NCBI RefSeq assembly: GCF_001468285.1
Contig: NZ_LNSB01000025.1
Location: forward strand, 1-64,000
DNA length: 64,000 nucleotides
Reading direction: 5' to 3'
Source: Sphingopyxis sp. HIX
GTDB taxonomy: Bacteria > Pseudomonadota > Alphaproteobacteria > Sphingomonadales > Sphingomonadaceae
Under the pieces are notes generated by a model. It was not told the origin of the DNA. It saw only the letters and a list, made by a program, of their open reading frames with translations, and ran no database searches. A program made the position numbers and the translations under genes. The stretch's first letter is position 1, and every line of letters starts with the position of its first letter. Below, one piece after another: positions 59,135 to 64,000 of this stretch.

Positions 59135-61909
59135 TTAGAACTTGCCGCGCAGCGTCAGGCCATAGGTCCGGGGTTCGGCCAGGAACTGCGAGAAGATCTG
59201 GCGCCCGCCGGGGAAGCCGTTGGCGTCGGTGAACGGCGCCGAGCTCGTGCCCGCCTGGAAGGGCGAGTTGAAGGCGACCTGGGCATAGTCGGCGTTGAGG
59301 ATATTCTGCGCCCACAGTTCGACCGCCCATTTCTCGTCGGCCCCGCGCACGCCGAGGCGCGCGTTGAACACCGTGAAGCTTTCCTGTTCCTTCTGCGGGA
59401 ACAGGTCGGAGCCGGTGTTGTAGCCACTGGTCGCGCGGCCATCGATATAGACGAGGCCGGTGAGCCCGCCGCTCCCGATCGCCGGGGTCCAGGTCATGCT
59501 GGCGGTACCGACCAGTTCGGGCGCGTTCGACAGATTGTCGCCGGGCAGGAAGCGCAGCGCGGGGTCGAGCGGCCCGCCGGCGTTGGTGCCGACCAGGTTG
59601 GCGCGATATTTGGTCTTCGAATAGGTCACGCCCGCCGCGAGGCGGAGGTCGTCCGCCGGCGCGAAGGAGGATTCGAGCTCGAAGCCTTCGGCGCGCACGC
59701 CCCAGCTGACCTTGTCGGCGGCACAGGCGCCCGTCGCGGCGCTCGCGTCGCGGTCGGCACCACCCAGGTCGGCTTCACAGCCGTTGATGTTCTGGACCAG
59801 GAACACCGTGCCGTTGAAGGTGTTGAGCTGGAAGCTCGAGAAGTCCGAGCGGAACAGCGACACGCCGAGGTTGAACCCGCCCGCCGAATATTTGGCGCCG
59901 ATTTCATAGCTGTCGACCTTTTCGGGGTCGAACTGGAGGTTGCCCACCAGCGCCTGCGCCCCGGCCTGGCCGCCGAACGGCAGGATCGGCGATTTCAGCG
60001 CCGAACGGTCGAGGTTGAACCCGCCCGCCTTGTAGCCGCGCGAATAGCTGACATAGGTGAGCAGGTCTTCGACCGGCTTCCACGACAGGATCGCGGTGCC
60101 GGTGAACTCGTCCTCGCTGCGCTTGTCGTTGATCGACACGCCGTTGAGCTCGGCGGTCGAATTGCCTTGGCAGCCGAGTCCGACCAGCGCACCGGCCAGC
60201 GCCCGCGCGGTGGCGTTGGTCGCCGGGTTCGCCAGATCGTCGAGCAGCAGGCCCTGGATCGTGGTGCAACGCGTGTTGTCGTTGGTGAAGCTCGCGTTGA
60301 ACTTCTTCTTGTCGTTGGTGTAGCGGACGCCGAAGGTGAAATCGAGCGTGTCGGTGATGTGGAAGATATTGTGCGTGAACAGCGCCCAATTCTTGCCGTT
60401 CTGGCGATAGCGATCGTTGATCGAACCGAGATTGTTCAGGCTGTCGAGCGCGTTGAACGCCGCGACGATGTCGGCGCCCGACGCGCCGCTCGCCGCCGCG
60501 ATCGTCGCCGGGCCGACGCCGGGTGCGACGCAGAGCGGGTTGGTCGGCGAATAGAGCCCCGCGAGCCCGCCGCCCGAGATGATGCGGCACGTCGCGAAAC
60601 GGCCGTACTGGTTGCCGAAGCGGAGGTTGTCGCGGACGGTCAGCTTCTCGTTGGCGTAGAAGCCGCCGACGAGCCAGTCGAGCTTGCCGTCGAACGCCTC
60701 GCCCTGCAGGCGCAGTTCCTGGGTGAAGGTGTGGAACTGGCGATAGGCGTCGTCGTCCTCGGCGCGGTAGAGGATGTCGACCGTGCCATAATCGACGTCG
60801 CCCGCCTGCCCTGAGCGATATTCGCGGTAGCCAGTGATCGAGGTCAGGGTCGCGCCGCCCAGGTCATAGTCGATCTGGCCCGAGAAGCCGTAGTCCTTGG
60901 TCTTGCCGGCATAGCTGCGCCCCGGGGTGACCGACAGCGTGCGCGCATAGCGCTGGCTGAACGCCGGCAGCGCCTGGCCCAGGTCGCGCAGCACGTTGAT
61001 GATGTTGTTGCCGTTGGCCTGCAGCGGCGACAGCGGCACCGACGGGTTGTTGAGGTCGCCGACCGCGGTGTTGACCGCGCTGTCGACATAGGTCGCGCCG
61101 CAGCATTTCTCGTCGCGATAGGTGTAATCGGCGATCAGCCGGATCGACAGCGCGTCGGTCGGCTCGAACAGCAATTGTCCGCGCACGAAATAGCGGTCGC
61201 GGTCGTTGACGTCGGTGTTGTTGTTGACGTCGCGATAGAAACCGTCGCGCTTAACCCAGATGCCGTCGAGGCGGGCGGCGATCGTGTCGCTCAGCGGCCC
61301 GGTGATGCTGCCACCGAGGCGGAAATAGTCATAATTGCCATAGGTCGCCTCGGCGGTGCCGCCGAACTCGAAATCGGGCTTTTTCGAATAGATGCTGATC
61401 AGGCCCGCCGACGAGTTGCGGCCGCCGAGCGTGCCCTGCGGGCCGCGCTGCACTTCGACGCGGTCGATCTCGCCCAGTTCGTTGAGGCCGATGCCCGAAC
61501 GCGAGCGATAGACGCCGTCGATGAACACGGGGACCGAGCTTTCGAGGCCGGGATTGTCGCCGACCGTACCGATGCCGCGGATACGCGCCGAGCCATTGGC
61601 TTCCGAGCCCGTCGACGAGACGAGCAGCGACGGCGCCACCTGGTTGAGCTGGCGGATGTCGTTCGCGCCGCTGTTCTGCAGCGCTTCGGCATTCACCGCC
61701 GAGATCGCGACGGGAACGTCGGACAGCAGCTGCGAACGGCCCTGCGCGGTGACGACGATTTCGCTGTCGGCGGCGCCGTCGTCGGTGGTGGCGGTGTCGG
61801 TCGCCGTGTCCTGGGCATAAGCCGGGACCGCCATGCTGACGATGGCCAGCGAGGCGCCAAGCGCACTCGTGCGCAGAAGGCGGGCAGCACAAAGGGTATA
61901 GGATTTCAT
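59135..61909 (-). CDS. TonB-dependent receptor, second of a tandem pair
   Basis: The 924-residue outer-membrane receptor is a paralogue of the one downstream: SEIVVTAQGRSQLLSDVPVAISAV, a plug with GPQGTLGGRNSSAGLISIYSK, a barrel ending GLTLRGKF, and matching cysteines (DEKCCGA, GCEADLGGADRDASAATGAC, CTTIQ...GCQGN). The ATG at 61909 has GAGGAG 8 bases upstream. A 14-bp palindrome stands about 50 bases before the start. Confidence 0.92.
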   Translation of the reverse strand: MKSYTLCAARLLRTSALGASLAIVSMAVPAYAQDTATDTATTDDGAADSEIVVTAQGRSQLLSDVPVAISAVNAEALQNSGANDIRQLNQVAPSLLVSSTGSEANGSARIRGIGTVGDNPGLESSVPVFIDGVYRSRSGIGLNELGEIDRVEVQRGPQGTLGGRNSSAGLISIYSKKPDFEFGGTAEATYGNYDYFRLGGSITGPLSDTIAARLDGIWVKRDGFYRDVNNNTDVNDRDRYFVRGQLLFEPTDALSIRLIADYTYRDEKCCGATYVDSAVNTAVGDLNNPSVPLSPLQANGNNIINVLRDLGQALPAFSQRYARTLSVTPGRSYAGKTKDYGFSGQIDYDLGGATLTSITGYREYRSGQAGDVDYGTVDILYRAEDDDAYRQFHTFTQELRLQGEAFDGKLDWLVGGFYANEKLTVRDNLRFGNQYGRFATCRIISGGGLAGLYSPTNPLCVAPGVGPATIAAASGASGADIVAAFNALDSLNNLGSINDRYRQNGKNWALFTHNIFHITDTLDFTFGVRYTNDKKKFNASFTNDNTRCTTIQGLLLDDLANPATNATARALAGALVGLGCQGNSTAELNGVSINDKRSEDEFTGTAILSWKPVEDLLTYVSYSRGYKAGGFNLDRSALKSPILPFGGQAGAQALVGNLQFDPEKVDSYEIGAKYSAGGFNLGVSLFRSDFSSFQLNTFNGTVFLVQNINGCEADLGGADRDASAATGACAADKVSWGVRAEGFELESSFAPADDLRLAAGVTYSKTKYRANLVGTNAGGPLDPALRFLPGDNLSNAPELVGTASMTWTPAIGSGGLTGLVYIDGRATSGYNTGSDLFPQKEQESFTVFNARLGVRGADEKWAVELWAQNILNADYAQVAFNSPFQAGTSSAPFTDANGFPGGRQIFSQFLAEPRTYGLTLRGKF

Positions 61910-61959
61910 TTCGGGCACTCCTCTCAACATTTCGTTGTTTTTATTGGCGCCTATTCATA

Positions 61960-61973
61960 CGCATAATTATGCG
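61960..61973. promoter_or_regulatory. 14-bp perfect palindrome upstream of the TonB receptor
   Basis: CGCATAATTATGCG is a perfect palindrome in an A/T-rich patch, 51 bases before the receptor ATG. It is a candidate operator for the regulator of the receptor pair. No known motif is recognised. Confidence 0.45.
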
Positions 61974-62062
61974 CTGATCCAGCCGAGGGCGCGCGTTTCC
62001 GTCATGTTTTCGGCGAGTGCGGCTTTTTGGTCACAGGCGCAAAAGCGCGGGATTCGCCGCGA

Positions 62063-62773
62063 TCAGGCGCGGCGCGGCATTGCCGTAACGTCATCGGCGG
62101 CATGGCCGCCACAGCGCAGCGACAGCAATTTTCCGCCCGCGACCAGCATTGCGCGATAATCGCCGGCAAAATTGGCCGCGATCGCCTTGTCGCCGACGTC
62201 GAGCCCGCCGGTCAGGCTGCCGAAGGCGGGCAGAATCAGCCGCTGCGCATCGCCGGCGAAACACGGCCGCGACACGAGCCGCCCGCGCAGCTGGAGGCGC
62301 AGCTTGGGGTGGAAATGACCCGATATCTCGGGCCGCGTCTCGCCGGCGATACATTGGTGGCGAAGGACGACGCCGTCGACCTCCATCTCGTCGGCAACCG
62401 CACCGCCCCACGCGCCGCCGGCCAGCCCGTCGTGGTTGCCCGCGATCCAGGTCAGCCGCGCGCTGCCCGCCTGGCGCAGCAGCCGCTCGGCGACCGCGGG
62501 CGCGATGCGCTCCGCCGCGGCGCGGTCGTGGAAACTGTCGCCGAGGCACCAGATCGCAGCTGCCCCCGTCTCGGCGGCGAGCCGCGCGAGCCGGTCGAGC
62601 GTGTCGTGGCTGTCATAGGGCGGCAGCGGCTGGCCGTGCGCCGCGTACCAGCTCGCCTTTTCGAGATGCAGGTCGGCGACGATCAGCGCGCCGTGGCGCG
62701 GCCAGAACAGCGCGCGCCCGGCAAGCGGAACGAACCGGTGACCGGCGAAATCGAGGTGCGGCGCGGCGGGCAT
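62063..62773 (-). CDS. pdeM: Ligase-associated DNA damage response endonuclease PdeM
   Basis: The 236-residue metallophosphoesterase has the calcineurin-type motifs VADLHLEKA, CLGDSFHD, GNHDG and GHFHPK. In many bacteria pdeM sits beside a DNA ligase, an exonuclease and a helicase (lhr-like); here it stands alone between a TonB receptor and a protease gene. Annotation follows the family name. Confidence 0.87.
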   Translation of the reverse strand: MPAAPHLDFAGHRFVPLAGRALFWPRHGALIVADLHLEKASWYAAHGQPLPPYDSHDTLDRLARLAAETGAAAIWCLGDSFHDRAAAERIAPAVAERLLRQAGSARLTWIAGNHDGLAGGAWGGAVADEMEVDGVVLRHQCIAGETRPEISGHFHPKLRLQLRGRLVSRPCFAGDAQRLILPAFGSLTGGLDVGDKAIAANFAGDYRAMLVAGGKLLSLRCGGHAADDVTAMPRRA

Positions 62774-62826
62774 CGCACCGCTATGGCGGTGCCGCCTGCC
62801 CCCGGCAAGGGTCGCGCGCCCGGGGC

Positions 62827-63855
62827 CTATCCGCGGGGCGGCGAATAGGCGGCGAAACGCTGCCGGTTCTCGCGCGACGCCCCGGTCGGCAGTTCGAAGA
62901 TCACGCGCTTGTTGGGAAAATCGATCTCCACGCGGTCGAACAGCGACAGGCTGTCCATGCCCAGCAGCAGCGCCGGCCGCTCCTCCAGCCCCAGCGCGCG
63001 GAACGCCTGGCTGTCGGCGAAGGAGACGGGCAGGTCGTTGACGTCGGCGCCGCTGATCGTGATGCGCTTGATCGCGGTGCGCGTCGCCGGCACCTCCTCG
63101 CCCGAAACCGCGTTCAGCACCGTCGGAAAGAAGGGGAAGCTGTGCTGGCGCCGCGACGCGACCAGCCGTTGCAGCGCGAGGTTGCCGACGCTGGTCTGTG
63201 CCCCGGTGTCGACGATCACGTCGACGCGCTTGCCGTCGATCCGCGCGTCGGACAGGATCAGCCGCCCCGCCATGTTGCGCGCGGTGACGACGATCGCGTC
63301 GTCATCGTCGATGATCGGCCGCGCCCGGCGGCGCGTTTCCAGTATCTCCATGGTTTCGCTGCGGAAATTGATCAGGATGCGCCGGTTCTCCAGCATGTCG
63401 ACCCCGATCAGCCCGGCCGCGCCGATATGGCGCCCCGAAAAGGCGGGGGCGTCGAACGGCGTCATGTGCAGCCCCGTCATCGACAGCGCCGCGACACGGT
63501 AGCTGCTCACCACCGCCGAGCTGCCGATCGTCGCCAGCCGCAATTTCTCGCCCTCGGCCAGCTTCAGCCGGTCGGCGAGTTCGCGCGCGATCACCGTGCG
63601 CTCGGCGCCGGTATCGACCAGGAAGGAAAAGGGCCCCTGCCCGCCGACCATCACCTGCACCGCCATGCGCCGCGTCGCGTCGAGGTCGAAGGGCTGGATG
63701 AAGGGGGTGATCTCGCTGGTCAGCGCGGGATCGACGATCGGGGTTGCGGCGGGGGCGGGCACCGCCGGGGGCGCCGGCGGCTGGCTCGCGCCCAGCAGCA
63801 GCGGCGCCGCGGCGAGCGCGCTCCAGAACATCGGCCGCTTCGAAACATGGGTCAT
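62827..63855 (-). CDS. Exported retropepsin-like aspartic protease with two DTG sites
   Basis: The protein (342 residues from ATG 63855) has a hydrophobic export signal, a Pro/Ala-rich linker, and two aspartic-protease-like halves: LVDTGAERT at 80-88 and VDTGAQTS around 215-222. Retropepsins usually need two DTG sites in a dimer; a single chain with two may act like pepsin. The end of the chain has FPNKRVIFELP. It may process envelope proteins. Starts at 63864 and 63870 are also in frame. Confidence 0.8.
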   Translation of the reverse strand: MTHVSKRPMFWSALAAAPLLLGASQPPAPPAVPAPAATPIVDPALTSEITPFIQPFDLDATRRMAVQVMVGGQGPFSFLVDTGAERTVIARELADRLKLAEGEKLRLATIGSSAVVSSYRVAALSMTGLHMTPFDAPAFSGRHIGAAGLIGVDMLENRRILINFRSETMEILETRRRARPIIDDDDAIVVTARNMAGRLILSDARIDGKRVDVIVDTGAQTSVGNLALQRLVASRRQHSFPFFPTVLNAVSGEEVPATRTAIKRITISGADVNDLPVSFADSQAFRALGLEERPALLLGMDSLSLFDRVEIDFPNKRVIFELPTGASRENRQRFAAYSPPRG

Positions 63856-63868
63856 CGCGGGCATCCTC

Positions 63869-63874
63869 ATTATA
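63869..63874 (-). promoter_or_regulatory. TATAAT -10 box of the aspartic protease gene
   Basis: A consensus TATAAT reads on the minus strand just upstream of the ATG at 63855. It overlaps the in-frame ATG at 63870, so transcription would begin after that codon, which favours the 63855 (or 63864) start. The -35 region is poor. Confidence 0.4.
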
Positions 63875-63983
63875 TTTGTCCGCAGTCTACGCCTCTCCGC
63901 GGTTCGCGGCAAGCGGGGCGAGGGTTACGGGCGGGGAGTGATCGGGACGGCGGTTTGGGGGTTGGGAGCTGCCACTTGTCCGG

Positions 63984-64000
63984 TCGTCATCCCGGGCTTG
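63984..64000. repeat. Truncated REP-like repeat at the window edge
   Basis: CGTCATCCCGGGCTTG at the right edge resembles the start of the GTCATCCC palindrome family seen at 41.5 kb. The partner arm would lie outside the window. Confidence 0.35.

Overview
The window is GC-rich (roughly two-thirds G+C by eye), densely coded chromosomal DNA of an alphaproteobacterium, most likely a sphingomonad close to Sphingopyxis. The reasons are three large TonB-dependent receptors, COQ9, MmcB, PdeM and DUF3576 proteins, the gene order DUF3576-leuS-lptE-holA, many ATGA/GTGA stop-start overlaps, and intergenic palindromes of the kind scattered through sphingomonad genomes. I see no rRNA, tRNA, prophage, insertion sequence or CRISPR array. 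No stretch longer than 300 bases is without a gene.

Layout. 1-6.4 kb: an anchored DsbA-like protein, a TPR-sulfotransferase, a TonB receptor and an APC amino-acid permease, all on +. 6.5-15.3 kb: an ATPase with two AAA modules; a Rieske oxygenase plus FAD oxidoreductase operon with a divergent TetR regulator; an SDR dehydrogenase divergent from an AraC regulator; a secreted M20 peptidase. 15.5-19.6 kb: a minus-strand run dapB, DUF1963, HEAGH protein, M48 protease, nth. 19.7-23 kb: cobB, tadA, rpmB, a phytase-like esterase and a glycine-zipper protein. 23.2-25.6 kb: riboflavin genes led by an unusual HTH-RibB-degenerate GCHII fusion, then ribH. 25.7-34.4 kb: an old yellow enzyme, an EamA transporter, coq9, feoAB, ssb, mmcB, ribE, ribD and a probable small RNA. 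34.4-41.5 kb: a thioesterase, two peptidases, an ankyrin protein, an apparently frameshifted SCO protein, a YcgN-like protein and a YgjP-like hydrolase. 41.7-49.4 kb: PBP1A, msrB, a type III polyketide synthase-methyltransferase-FAD oxidoreductase operon, a DUF4402 protein, a lipoprotein and YggS. 49.4-56 kb: a ThiE-like protein, DUF3576, leuS, lptE, holA. 56.2-61.9 kb: two tandem paralogous TonB receptors. 62-63.9 kb: pdeM and a two-motif aspartic protease.

Genes that work together: ribB/ribH and ribD/ribE supply riboflavin from two loci; feoA/feoB take up Fe(II); leuS-lptE-holA is a housekeeping operon with a palindrome lodged inside it; the PKS trio resembles operons that make and then methylate and oxidise phenolic lipids.

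Most worth a second look: (1) the DNA-binding-like domain fused to RibB, with a perfect 16-bp palindrome and a second inverted repeat just upstream of the same gene; (2) a perfect 44-bp inverted repeat linking the ankyrin leader to the sco gene exactly where sco loses its reading frame; (3) several families of nested palindromes, some with compensatory changes; (4) a terminator-ended RNA at about 34.25-34.31 kb; (5) the polyketide operon; (6) the TPR-sulfotransferase/TonB receptor/permease trio.
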